Assembly (NCBI GenBank): GCA_902529515.1 | Contig: CABZWX010000007.1 | Coordinates: forward strand, 1-57,880 | From: an uncultured SAR116 cluster alpha proteobacterium | GTDB taxonomy: Bacteria; Pseudomonadota; Alphaproteobacteria; Puniceispirillales; Marisalimonadaceae | DNA length: 57,880 nt | Reading direction: 5' to 3' | In this document: in pieces, positions 25,057-33,893 of the stretch | How positions within the stretch are numbered: the stretch's first letter is position 1 | Layout of the letters: the number at the start of each line of letters is the position of its first letter | Translations under genes and position numbers: made by a program | The notes under the pieces: model-generated | The model's input: only the letters and a program-made list of their open reading frames with translations | Databases searched by the model: none | What the model was told of the DNA's origin: nothing

Positions 25057-25941
25057 ATGACTGCATTAAAAGGAATTATTGCACCTTTTACAACTCCATT
25101 TAAGGCAAATGGAGAAATTGATCTTGCTTTGATAAAGCCACAAGTGGATTGGTTAATTGAAAATGGTGTTCATGGTTTAGCTGCTGGAGGTAGTACAGGT
25201 GAAGGTCATGCTCTAAGCAGAAATGAGTATTTATCCCTGATGACAGAAACTGCTTCATCTTTAAATGGCAGATTACCTTTAGTTGCTGGTATTATTGCTA
25301 ATTCAACATCTGAAGTAATTGAAAGAGGTAAGTCAGTAAAGTCTATTAACGTTGAAGCTCTTCAAATAACACCACCAAGTTATTTATTTAGGCCTGATGA
25401 TGATGCAATGATAAGACATTTTAGCGAGATATATGATGAATGCCAGATACCAATATTAATTTATAATGTTGTACCTTGGTGTTATTTATCACCTGATTTA
25501 CTATTAAGAATTATGGATGAAGTCCCAGGAGTTTTAGGTGTAAAACAAAGCGCTGGTGATATGAAACTTTTTGCAGACCTCATTAGAAGAGCAAAGCCCA
25601 AAAATATGATTTTTAGTGCTGTTGATGCTCTGCTTTACTTATCATACAAATTGGGAGCACCGGGGTCAATTGCAGCGATTTTAACTGCTGCCCCAGGTCC
25701 ATCTGTTAAATTATGGGACGCTGTCATAGATCAAGATTGGGAAACGGCAAAGGATCTTCATGAAAAACTAATGCCTTTATGGGATGCGATTGGCTTAGAT
25801 AATATGCCATCTTTATGTAAATATGCTCAAAGTTTACAAGGTCTTGAAAGTGGCTTTGCCAGAAGACCAACCTCTCCTGCAACCGATGATCAGAAAGAAA
25901 AAGTCAAGGAGGCCCTAATTAATCTAAACCTTATAAAGTAA
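25057..25941 (+). CDS. DapA/NAL-superfamily class I aldolase or dehydratase
   Basis: A 294-residue TIM barrel of the dihydrodipicolinate synthase/N-acetylneuraminate lyase superfamily. The active-site tyrosine is Tyr136 (IYNVVPW) and the Schiff-base lysine Lys163 (GVKQSAGD); GGSTGEGHAL (44-53) binds a 2-oxoacid carboxylate. It is not the lysine-pathway dapA: the residues around the tyrosine differ and it sits in a catabolic cluster. Members of this type cleave or dehydrate sugar-acid derivatives such as 5-keto-4-deoxyglucarate. The ATG at 25057 is preferred because AGGGAG precedes it; an upstream GTG at 25033 lacks this. Confidence 0.85.
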   Translation: MTALKGIIAPFTTPFKANGEIDLALIKPQVDWLIENGVHGLAAGGSTGEGHALSRNEYLSLMTETASSLNGRLPLVAGIIANSTSEVIERGKSVKSINVEALQITPPSYLFRPDDDAMIRHFSEIYDECQIPILIYNVVPWCYLSPDLLLRIMDEVPGVLGVKQSAGDMKLFADLIRRAKPKNMIFSAVDALLYLSYKLGAPGSIAAILTAAPGPSVKLWDAVIDQDWETAKDLHEKLMPLWDAIGLDNMPSLCKYAQSLQGLESGFARRPTSPATDDQKEKVKEALINLNLIK

Positions 25942-25957
25942 GATTGGGAGGATAAAC

Positions 25958-26917
25958 ATGAAACTTAATTATCCAAAGCCAACAGAATCAATACAGGCTG
26001 CAAAAACTGATTTAAAAAAATGGGGTTATTGTTTACTTAAAAACGCTATTCCACCAGATCTAAATAGTAGGGCTATGGAAAGATTAATTGAACAGGCTAA
26101 TGCAGAAAAAGAATTAAATCTTGCATACGAGGATGGCAGTGAAAAAAAGAAATGGGGTGATTTCAATAATAATGCTGATGCTCCTGGGGTAAACCAACGA
26201 GTATGGATGTTGCCAAATAAAGGTAAAGTATTTTTAGATATTTTAGCAAAACACAATTATGTGGATTGCGTAAAAGAAATTGTTGGAGATGAATTCCTAG
26301 TTTCAAGCTTTGGAGCAAATATTGCTAAGCCAGGTGGCGTTGCAATGGATCTTCATACTGATCAATGGTGGTTTCCAGACCCAGTTAGTCGAAATGATGA
26401 TTTTCTGCCTCCAGGATCTATTAAAAGAAATAAATTTAATATCAAAATCAATGAAAATATTAGTAACAACAACGAACTTATTTCAAGGCCAGCTGTAACT
26501 AATGTTTTAATAATGCTAAATGGAATGAGTAAAGAAAATGGTGGTACGCGTATTGTCCCAGGATCTCATTTATTTGGACGTCATCCAGATAAAGTTTTAG
26601 ATAAAGATATAGAAGTTATATCTGCTGAAGGCCCTCCTGGTTGTGCTATTATTACTGATGGTAGGGTATGGCACGGAACAGGTGCAAATATTACAAAGGA
26701 TAATAGGCTTGCGCTATTAATAACTTTTTGTGGTCCACAATTTAGGCCTCAAGAGAATTTTACCTTAGGTATTAAAAAAGATGTTTTTTCATATTTAAAT
26801 GATTATCAAAAAGAATTACTGGGATTTAAAGTTTGGAATGGATATGGAAGAATTGGAAACCCTACTGATATATTTCTTGATATAGAAAATCATGAAATTG
26901 GTGAATTAAAAATTTAA
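25958..26917 (+). CDS. Phytanoyl-CoA dioxygenase (PhyH) family protein
   Basis: Fe(II)/2-oxoglutarate dioxygenase of 319 residues. The iron triad is visible: His133 and Asp135 in DLHTDQWW, and His239 in VWHGTG; Arg250 (TKDNR) binds 2-oxoglutarate. GGTRIVPGSHLFGRHP is a PhyH hallmark. It hydroxylates, or oxidatively demethylates, a small molecule. GGGAGG lies just before the ATG. It lies between the DapA-family and MFS genes, so it probably acts on a compound that the MFS carrier imports. Confidence 0.9.
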   Translation: MKLNYPKPTESIQAAKTDLKKWGYCLLKNAIPPDLNSRAMERLIEQANAEKELNLAYEDGSEKKKWGDFNNNADAPGVNQRVWMLPNKGKVFLDILAKHNYVDCVKEIVGDEFLVSSFGANIAKPGGVAMDLHTDQWWFPDPVSRNDDFLPPGSIKRNKFNIKINENISNNNELISRPAVTNVLIMLNGMSKENGGTRIVPGSHLFGRHPDKVLDKDIEVISAEGPPGCAIITDGRVWHGTGANITKDNRLALLITFCGPQFRPQENFTLGIKKDVFSYLNDYQKELLGFKVWNGYGRIGNPTDIFLDIENHEIGELKI

Positions 26918-26978
26918 ACTATTGCCTTAACTTTATTTAAGTATCATAAAATCTAGCTAACGATTAGATTGGTATCTT

Positions 26979-28208
26979 ATGAATTTTATAATTGAAAATG
27001 CTAGGTGGTTGTTAGCAACAGCTCTTTTGTATTTTAGTTCCTGTTTTGGACAAACTTTTTTTATCTCATTATTTGCTGGTGAAATTAGACAAGCGTTTGA
27101 TTTATCTCATGGCGATTGGGGCGCCATCTATTCTGGAGGAACATTAGTTTCTGCTATGGCCATGTTAGTTTTTGGGGGGTACATTGATAAATATAAAATT
27201 ACATCAAATATAAAAATTGTAATTATTTGCTTAAGCCTCCTTTGCTTAAGCATGACCTTTATTGAGATTGTTTGGCTTCTTCCATTTATAATTTTTGGTC
27301 TCAGGTTTTTTGGTCAAGGAATGTTAATACACATACCTGCAGTGGCTATCGGTAAATGGTATGGGAAAAACAAAGGTAAAGCTTTATCTTTATCAATAAT
27401 GGGATTTTCCATTGGTGAAGCAATTTTCCCTGTAATATTTGTAAGTTTGTTCACAATTATTGGCTGGAGAAATAGTTGGATTGTGGGGATGATTATTCTA
27501 TTATTATTATTACCAATAATATTGAAATTATTATCCAATGAAAGAATTCCTAATAGCAAACAAGAAAATATTTCTAATCAATTAGGAATGCAAAGTAAGC
27601 ATTGGACGAGAAAAGAAGCTCTTAATCATTGGGTATTTTGGGCTGTAATAGTCCCCTTTTTAATTCCTCCAATTTTTTCTACTGCCTTCTTTTTTAATAT
27701 GGTTCACTTAACAGAAATTAAAGATTGGTCTTTAATTTCTTTTACTGCTCTATTCCCATTCTATACTTCAATGTCCATTTTCACTACGTTATGCTCTGGT
27801 TGGATACTTGACAAATTTGGTGTTGAAAAAATTTTACCATTCTACTTACTACCAATGTCCTTAGGATTGTTAATAATTTCTTTCGGTAACACATATCTTC
27901 ATGCAATGATTGGACTTGCCTTTCTAGGAATGACCCAAGGATTAGCAATGACAATCGGGGGAACTTTTTGGCCAAATTACTACGGAACAAAAAATTTGGG
28001 ATCTGTTAGATCTTTATCAACATCAACAATGGTGTTTGGGACTTCATTAGGTCCAGCAATAGTAGGCATGCTTTTAGATTTTGGACATAATTATAATTCT
28101 ATTTTATTAGGAATGTGTATATTAGCTGTGATTGCAAGCATTTCTCTAGCTATTACAATGAAGCATGCACCAAAACTATTATCTAACAATATAAAGAAGG
28201 GAGCTTAA
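26979..28208 (+). CDS. MFS transporter, monocarboxylate/oxalate-formate-type
   Basis: A 409-residue carrier with twelve predicted helices in two halves joined by a polar loop at about residues 195-215. The inter-helix motif GGYIDKYKI and its C-half counterpart SGWILDKFGV match the major facilitator A-motif. The general look is the monocarboxylate/oxalate-formate antiporter group. It follows the dioxygenase gene by 61 bases and precedes YtoQ by one base. Confidence 0.9.
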   Translation: MNFIIENARWLLATALLYFSSCFGQTFFISLFAGEIRQAFDLSHGDWGAIYSGGTLVSAMAMLVFGGYIDKYKITSNIKIVIICLSLLCLSMTFIEIVWLLPFIIFGLRFFGQGMLIHIPAVAIGKWYGKNKGKALSLSIMGFSIGEAIFPVIFVSLFTIIGWRNSWIVGMIILLLLLPIILKLLSNERIPNSKQENISNQLGMQSKHWTRKEALNHWVFWAVIVPFLIPPIFSTAFFFNMVHLTEIKDWSLISFTALFPFYTSMSIFTTLCSGWILDKFGVEKILPFYLLPMSLGLLIISFGNTYLHAMIGLAFLGMTQGLAMTIGGTFWPNYYGTKNLGSVRSLSTSTMVFGTSLGPAIVGMLLDFGHNYNSILLGMCILAVIASISLAITMKHAPKLLSNNIKKGA

Positions 28209-28209
28209 T

Positions 28210-28659
28210 ATGTTGAACATTTATCTTTCAGGAGAAATTCACACTGATTGGCGTGAAGAAATAATCAATTTATGCAAAAATGAAAATTTAAATATTTCTT
28301 TTTCCTCTCCAATAACAAATCATGAAGCGTCTGATAATTGTGGAGTCGAAATATTAGGACATGAAGAAAAAAATTTCTGGAAAGACAGTAAAGGCGCTAA
28401 TATTAACTCTATAAAAACAAGAAAATCAATTAAAAATGCTGATATTGTTATTGTTAAATTTGGAGAAAAATATAAACAATGGAATGCAGCTTTTGATGCA
28501 GGTTTTGCTGCTGCTTTAAACAAATCTATAATTGTAATCCATAATGATGAACATCAACATGCACTGAAAGAAGTAGATGCAGCAGCATCTGCTGTTGCAA
28601 AAGATCAATATCAAGTTGTAAGAATCTTAAAATATATTCTAGAAGGGTCTCTTAATTAA
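28210..28659 (+). CDS. YtoQ family protein
   Basis: A 149-residue protein matching the YtoQ family throughout: LSGEIHTDWREEI at the start, SDNCGVEILG in the middle and FGEKYKQWNAAFDAGFAAAL. The fold resembles nucleoside 2-deoxyribosyltransferase-like domains, but no activity has been assigned that I can support. One base separates it from the MFS gene, so it belongs to the same unit. Confidence 0.85.
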   Translation: MLNIYLSGEIHTDWREEIINLCKNENLNISFSSPITNHEASDNCGVEILGHEEKNFWKDSKGANINSIKTRKSIKNADIVIVKFGEKYKQWNAAFDAGFAAALNKSIIVIHNDEHQHALKEVDAAASAVAKDQYQVVRILKYILEGSLN

Positions 28660-28678
28660 ACTAAGTTAAAAAATTTTA

Positions 28679-29143
28679 ATGTTTCATATAATTTTATATA
28701 ATCCTGAAATCCCTCCTAACACAGGTAATATAATGAGGTTAGCAGCTAATACTGGCACTCAATTACATTTAATTAGACCATTAGGTTTTAATCTAAGTGA
28801 TAATTCACTCAAGAGAGCTGGCCTAGATTATAAAAAAGATGCAGATTATTTTTTACATGATAATTTTGATATATGTTTAAATTCAATTAAATTTAATCAA
28901 ATTTATGCATTTACCAAATTTGCAACAAAAAAATTTACAAGTGTAAAATTCAAAAGAAATGATTGTTTCTTATTTGGAAGCGAAACTAGCGGATTACCTG
29001 AAAATATTTTAAATCAAATAAAAGATATAAATAAGCTCAGAATACCCATGATCAAGAATAGTAGAAGCCTTAATCTAAGCAACTCTGTTTCAATAGCAAT
29101 TTATGAAGGACTTAGACAAAATACATTTGAAAATTTAGTTTAA
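28679..29143 (+). CDS. trmL: tRNA (cytidine/uridine-2'-O)-methyltransferase TrmL
   Basis: SPOUT methyltransferase of 154 residues that methylates the 2'-OH of position 34 in leucine tRNAs with SAM. Seen are NPEIPPNTGNIMRLAANTG at the N-terminus, FGSETSGLP, and the knot motif PMIKNSRSLNLSNSVSIAIYE. Length is normal for TrmL. It marks the switch from the catabolic region to core genes. Confidence 0.95.
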   Translation: MFHIILYNPEIPPNTGNIMRLAANTGTQLHLIRPLGFNLSDNSLKRAGLDYKKDADYFLHDNFDICLNSIKFNQIYAFTKFATKKFTSVKFKRNDCFLFGSETSGLPENILNQIKDINKLRIPMIKNSRSLNLSNSVSIAIYEGLRQNTFENLV

Positions 29144-29156
29144 GATTTGGTTTAAT

Positions 29157-29789
29157 ATGAGCATCTATGAATGGCTAACAATTACATTTATTTGTATAGC
29201 TGGAGCCACAAGCCCTGGACCAAGTATTTTATTAATTATTTATATCAATAATACTAGAGGCTTTCTATCAGGTATTACTGCTTCAATTGCACATGGACTT
29301 GGCATTTTTATTTATGCTATAATCTCAATTTATACCCTAAGTTTAATTCATAAAAAACTACCCCATGTAATACCATGTATACAATTGATGGGAGCAATAT
29401 TTCTTATATTTTTAAGTTATAAAATGGTGCTTTACAATCCAACTAAAAAAAAGACTAACCAAGATTTATTGCCCCCTCAAAAAATGACAAGTAACTTTCT
29501 AATGGGACTGACAATATCTATCGTTAATCCTAAAATTCTAATTTTTTTTACATCCGTCTTTAGTCAATTTATAAATAATTATTTTAATGATTATAACAAA
29601 GTAGGGGTCGGACTATTAGCAAGTATAATTGATACAGTCTGGTATATTTTAGTCTCATATTCTGTAAATCTTCCAAATTTAAAAAATTATATTATCTCTA
29701 ATCAAAGAATAATCTTTCTATTTTTTGGGATAATTTTAATTATTTATTCTATTTATTTAGTTAATAATTCAATTAGGTATTTTATTTAA
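29157..29789 (+). CDS. LysE/RhtB family translocator
   Basis: A 210-residue membrane protein with about six helices and the family signature ATSPGPSILLI near residue 18; NPKILIFF is also typical. These proteins export amino acids or their analogues. It runs 14 bases after trmL and its end overlaps the convergent hemY gene by 21 bases, with no room for a conventional terminator. Substrate unknown. Confidence 0.9.
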   Translation: MSIYEWLTITFICIAGATSPGPSILLIIYINNTRGFLSGITASIAHGLGIFIYAIISIYTLSLIHKKLPHVIPCIQLMGAIFLIFLSYKMVLYNPTKKKTNQDLLPPQKMTSNFLMGLTISIVNPKILIFFTSVFSQFINNYFNDYNKVGVGLLASIIDTVWYILVSYSVNLPNLKNYIISNQRIIFLFFGIILIIYSIYLVNNSIRYFI

Positions 29790-31163
29790 TAATCTATTAA
29801 ATCTATTATCTGACGATATTTTTAAAACGTCCAAATTTTGATTATTTTCTAATTTTATCCATTCAATAGTACTTAATTGATCACATTTTGGGCAATGTAA
29901 TTCCCAATTATGATTTTTATTGCCACAGGAATAACAAAAATAATTATATCCTTCTTTAGCACTTGCTGCTTTCTCAAGATAACTCTTAACTAATTCAGGA
30001 TTATTTTGAGATCCAGCTATATCAGCCAACGCTTGATATGCTTTGGTTGTAAGTTTATCCTCAGGAATATCTTTTAATAGTTTTTCAGCCTCTCCCCAAA
30101 TTTCCTCTGATATAGCATAACATGCCACTTCTATCTTAAGGTCATTTTTAATTTCTTGTGAAGATTTTTTATTCAAAAGATTAATCGCTTTTGAAACACG
30201 AGATCCTGATGTTTTTAAATTCCATTTTTTTGATAGTTCTTCTAAAATGTCTGGATTAGCAGTTAATAGAAAAGTTTTTTCTAATTGATCAATTGACTTT
30301 GTCTTTGAACCAATACCTTTAAGCAGACCTGACAACTTTACAGAAGCTCCAATATGACTTGGTTTTTGTTTAAAGGCTTCTTTTAAATGATTGGTAGCAA
30401 GATAACTTTTTTCATCTTCTAAGTAATCTAATGCCTTTAAGTAATTTAAATCCGCAGATATATTTTTGTATATATTATCTTCGATATAATTCAGTTTTTT
30501 TAATTTATTGAGATATACAAGAGAATTTGAAATGTCTTTCAGCTTTGCATATGAAAATAATAAAACTTCTAAAATTTGTTTTGACTTAGGTTCAAATTTA
30601 AGAGCCTTTAGACCTTCATTAATAATTTCATTTAAATCTTTTTTATCAAATATTGCTTGTCTCATAAGTGCTAGATGACCAACAAATGCTGTAGATGGTT
30701 CATCAGTAAGCTGTTTAAAATAATTTTTTGATAATTTTTCATTTTCATCAAAGTTTTTATTTATTTTGTTAAAGACATTAATGTGTGTGTTTAATAATTT
30801 ACCCAAATTTTTATCCTTAGTATTCCTTGATACTAAAGCAGCTTCTTTTGCTGCAGTTTCTAATTCTCCATGACTTGCTAATAAAAATGCCTTTACTAAT
30901 TTTTGTTCGACTTTTTTATTATTGTTAGCTTCAAATCGTCTTAATGTCGCTTTTGGCAAATTCAAAAAAGCTAGCCAAATTCTGTCAATAAAGATTAAAA
31001 TTACAGAAAATAAAATAATAATTAGAATAAACCTGTCTGTAGGTATTTGAATTCCCCACTCCATCCAATTTATAGATGTTACTCCTGGATCCTCAGAAAA
31101 GAACTCTGATAAATACCATATGATTGAAATAAATATAATTAGTTTTAAGATTTTAAAAATCAC
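29769..31163 (-). CDS. hemY: HemY-like membrane protein with TPR helices and a C-terminal zinc ribbon
   Basis: A 464-residue protein with two N-terminal membrane helices (about 3-20 and 43-63), then helical TPR-like repeats. A C-terminal four-cysteine ribbon, CYSCG...CPKC (about residues 412-432), resembles the rubredoxin-like tail of LapB-type proteins. HemY here means the alphaproteobacterial protein encoded beside hemC, hemD and mitofilin (also called Orf52), not protoporphyrinogen oxidase. It ends the hemC-hemD-mitofilin-hemY run, 14 bases after the mitofilin gene. Confidence 0.85.
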   Translation of the reverse strand: MIFKILKLIIFISIIWYLSEFFSEDPGVTSINWMEWGIQIPTDRFILIIILFSVILIFIDRIWLAFLNLPKATLRRFEANNNKKVEQKLVKAFLLASHGELETAAKEAALVSRNTKDKNLGKLLNTHINVFNKINKNFDENEKLSKNYFKQLTDEPSTAFVGHLALMRQAIFDKKDLNEIINEGLKALKFEPKSKQILEVLLFSYAKLKDISNSLVYLNKLKKLNYIEDNIYKNISADLNYLKALDYLEDEKSYLATNHLKEAFKQKPSHIGASVKLSGLLKGIGSKTKSIDQLEKTFLLTANPDILEELSKKWNLKTSGSRVSKAINLLNKKSSQEIKNDLKIEVACYAISEEIWGEAEKLLKDIPEDKLTTKAYQALADIAGSQNNPELVKSYLEKAASAKEGYNYFCYSCGNKNHNWELHCPKCDQLSTIEWIKLENNQNLDVLKISSDNRFNRLLNKIPN

Positions 31164-31177
31164 TTATTCACTCTTTT

Positions 31178-32029
31178 TTAATTTCGATTTAATGCTCTTT
31201 CAAACCTATTTATTGAGACTTTTATAGTTTCTTTCCAATTCTCAGGAAGTGTCTTTATGATAGATAAAAAATTATTAAAATTTTTGTTTTCAAGTTCTTT
31301 TTCTGCCATTGTAATTAATCCTCTAGGAGTGGTGTTGTCTGAAAACTTTCTAAGTTTAAAAAAACCTGCAAAATAATTTTTCAATCTATTCAAATAGGTT
31401 TGTTCACCTAAAGCTTCATCGTAATTGGAGGATGAACCAAGGTCTTTTTTTGAGAGAAGTTTTTCTATTATTATTTCACCTTCTTTTATAAGTTCATTTT
31501 GAGTTTTCTCTATATTTTGTGAAAATTTTCTTGGTTCGTAGGAGTTTTTAACTTGAACAGCATTATTATTTTGTTCTATTTCTTTATTTGCTGTTTCAGT
31601 TTTGTTTTCTAAAATTTTAATTTTTTTTGAGATTTTATCTAGCTCTTCTTTTAACAATAACAAGGAATTACCTTGATTTTTAATTTCGAGATTAATTGTT
31701 TCGCTATTATTAAAATCAAGAGTATTAAGCTTATTTTTAAGTAATTTAATTTCTGAGTTAATTTCATTAATTTTTATATTTTCTTTATCTTTTAAAGCCT
31801 CAATCTCGTTATTTAGTTGAATGATTTTATTTGATTGTTGTTCAATATGATTTGGCAAATAATATACTGTTAACCAAATTAAAATTATAATAAACGAAAA
31901 GACGGTTATAAATGGTATTAAAAAAATAGGATTTTTTAAAATAATTGTTTTTTTGGTTTCATTTACCGGCTCCATATCGATGATTGTTTCTTTATCGCTT
32001 TTAGCTTTATGAGTTTTGGCTTTTATCAT
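31178..32029 (-). CDS. Mitofilin/Mic60-family inner membrane protein (alpha-Mic60 candidate)
   Basis: A 283-residue protein with a lysine-rich cytosolic start, one membrane helix (about 31-53), a long coiled coil (55-150) and a compact C-terminal domain (about 225-280; TTPRGLITMAEKELENKNF then ENWKETI) resembling the mitofilin signature. In alphaproteobacteria the Mic60 homologue sits exactly here, between hemD and hemY. Those homologues shape membranes and contact outer-membrane proteins. The protein is short for the family. Low-complexity coiled coil limits certainty by eye. Confidence 0.75.
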   Translation of the reverse strand: MIKAKTHKAKSDKETIIDMEPVNETKKTIILKNPIFLIPFITVFSFIIILIWLTVYYLPNHIEQQSNKIIQLNNEIEALKDKENIKINEINSEIKLLKNKLNTLDFNNSETINLEIKNQGNSLLLLKEELDKISKKIKILENKTETANKEIEQNNNAVQVKNSYEPRKFSQNIEKTQNELIKEGEIIIEKLLSKKDLGSSSNYDEALGEQTYLNRLKNYFAGFFKLRKFSDNTTPRGLITMAEKELENKNFNNFLSIIKTLPENWKETIKVSINRFERALNRN

Positions 32030-32046
32030 CGTTATTTCCCTGTTTA

Positions 32047-32796
32047 CTAAGGTAATTTAATTATATTATCTAAAAATTCTTTAGTAAAATTTTTCGTTAT
32101 AATTTTTATATTTCTCCAACCTAAACTCTCTGCTTTTTTAGCAACATTTTCACTATTAACATATAAAGTTGCTTTATTTTTAACAATGTTGAATAAATTG
32201 TAATTTTCTAAAATTTGTTTTGCAATTGACACATTTCTTGACGAAAATATGACTAAATTTAAAAAATCATATTCAATTAAATCCGTTTGCAAAGACTTTG
32301 GTAATTCTAAAATTGGATGGGTACTATAACCTTCGATAATTTCTATTTTTCTTTTATTATTTAATAAATTTTTTTCAAATTCAACACTTCTATTTTTAGC
32401 AGCAATCCATAAACCATAATCTTCTTTTTTAGTGTTAATTACAATTAAGTTATGTAAAGATTGAGAAGTATTATTGGCTTGTAAAATATTAGTATAAGAT
32501 AATTTTTTCAATTGGTATGTGGTTTCAAATCCTACAGAAAAAATTCTTATATCTTTAGTGAAATTGCCAATTGTATTGAAAATTATCTTTTCAAGTACTT
32601 TTAAGGCTTTAGGACTTGTTATAATAATATAATTAAAATCATTTTGAGAAATATTTAAGCTTTTAAAATCTTCATATTTTAATTTTGTTATAGGAAATGG
32701 TTTTGAAAAAAATCCATTATCATTTAGATATTGTGAATTCCTTTCAGCGTCTTTTTTCTCTCGAAGGACAAAAGTTATTGTTTTTGATTTTTTAAT
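32047..32796 (-). CDS. hemD: Uroporphyrinogen-III synthase, apparent ATT start
   Basis: Closes and isomerises hydroxymethylbilane to uroporphyrinogen III, the step after HemC. The 249-codon frame runs from an ATT at 32796 and shows FVLREKKDAERNSQYLNDNG at the N-terminus, NYIIITSPKAL and a matching second domain with NLVIFSSRNVS. There is no in-frame ATG, GTG or TTG until the TTG at 32511, which would remove about 95 residues including most of the first domain. AAGGAG lies seven bases before the ATT, an ideal distance. An out-of-frame ATG four bases upstream reads only two codons; deleting one G would join it to the frame. It lies 24 bases after hemC. Confidence 0.85.
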   Translation of the reverse strand: MKKSKTITFVLREKKDAERNSQYLNDNGFFSKPFPITKLKYEDFKSLNISQNDFNYIIITSPKALKVLEKIIFNTIGNFTKDIRIFSVGFETTYQLKKLSYTNILQANNTSQSLHNLIVINTKKEDYGLWIAAKNRSVEFEKNLLNNKRKIEIIEGYSTHPILELPKSLQTDLIEYDFLNLVIFSSRNVSIAKQILENYNLFNIVKNKATLYVNSENVAKKAESLGWRNIKIITKNFTKEFLDNIIKLP

Positions 32797-32820
32797 CCAT
32801 CAACTCCTTGTTTAATGAAG

Positions 32821-33735
32821 TTATTTAAAAAAAAAGTCACCGTTAGTTTGAGCTTTAATTTTATTTCCTAACTCTTTACCTAACTTAATTGCGTCTTTAA
32901 TCGATCCTTTAATTTTAGATCTAATTACTTTCGTACCATCTAAAGTTGCAATTGCTCCATACAATATCAATTCTTTACTATCGGTAAAATGTGCGCTTGC
33001 TGAAATTGGAGATCTACAAGAACCATCTAAAGTTTTTAATAGACTTCTTTCAGCTAAAGTTTCAAAAAAAGCCCTTTCATCGTTAATTTTATTTAAGGTC
33101 ATCTTTAATTGTTTTTGATATTCATTATTACGATTTGTAGTAGATTGAATTGCAATAACCCCTTGAGAAGATGCTGGAGGAATAATTTCATTCGGAATTA
33201 TGTTACCAACGTTAATATTTAACCTATCCAAACCTGCTTTGGCTAATATAATTGCATCATATAATCCAGAGTTTAGCTTTTCAATTCGAGTTTCAACGTT
33301 ACCTCTCAGAAACTTTATGTTTAAATCAGGCCTATAATATTTAGCAAAAGCAGCTCTTCTTACAGAACTTGTTCCCACAATTGCTTTATCTGGCAAATTA
33401 TCGAATGAATCATAATTTCCTAACAAGACATCACTTCTATCACCTCTTGGAAGCACAGCTGAGATTTCAGTATTTTTTGCAATATCTGTTTCCATATCTT
33501 TCATTGAGTGGACAGCAATGTCTGCAAATCCATTTAAAATAAAATATTCTAATTCCTTAATAAAAAGACCCTTACCTCCAATGTCAGATAAAGGTTTATT
33601 TAAAATTTTGTCCCCTGATGCAGTAACTTTAATAGTTTCAGTTTCAACATATTCTCCAAAATAACTTTTAACAATATCTACTTGTCGTAAAGCGAGTTCT
33701 GATTTTCGAGTAGCAATTCTTATTTTAAGTGTCAT
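32821..33735 (-). CDS. hemC: Porphobilinogen deaminase (hydroxymethylbilane synthase)
   Basis: Joins four porphobilinogens into hydroxymethylbilane. The protein (304 aa) starts IRIATRKSELALRQ, has AVHSMKD (75-81), GTSSVRRAAF and FLRGNVETR, and binds its dipyrromethane cofactor at Cys240 (DGSCRSPI). It is the first gene of the minus-strand haem/mitofilin run and is divergent from tsaD across 158 bases that must hold both promoters. Confidence 0.97.
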   Translation of the reverse strand: MTLKIRIATRKSELALRQVDIVKSYFGEYVETETIKVTASGDKILNKPLSDIGGKGLFIKELEYFILNGFADIAVHSMKDMETDIAKNTEISAVLPRGDRSDVLLGNYDSFDNLPDKAIVGTSSVRRAAFAKYYRPDLNIKFLRGNVETRIEKLNSGLYDAIILAKAGLDRLNINVGNIIPNEIIPPASSQGVIAIQSTTNRNNEYQKQLKMTLNKINDERAFFETLAERSLLKTLDGSCRSPISASAHFTDSKELILYGAIATLDGTKVIRSKIKGSIKDAIKLGKELGNKIKAQTNGDFFFK

Positions 33736-33893
33736 TTTAATTTATTAATCTTTTATATTAACAAGTTATTTATTAATTCTTGAATATTTCTATACACTTA
33801 TAGTAAATCGTAAAACATACAATATTAATTTAAATTGCATTACTTAGTTTTAAATTTAATTTATAGTAAAATTTTAATTTACTTAGGAATTTT

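Noticed and set aside
25057..25941. Lysine-pathway dapA
   Set aside because: The residues around the active-site tyrosine differ from DapA, and the gene is in a catabolic unit with a dioxygenase and MFS carrier.
32047..32511. A 154-residue hemD starting at TTG 32511
   Set aside because: The frame continues upstream for 95 codons with clear HemD N-terminal features, so the short form is only a start-codon artefact.
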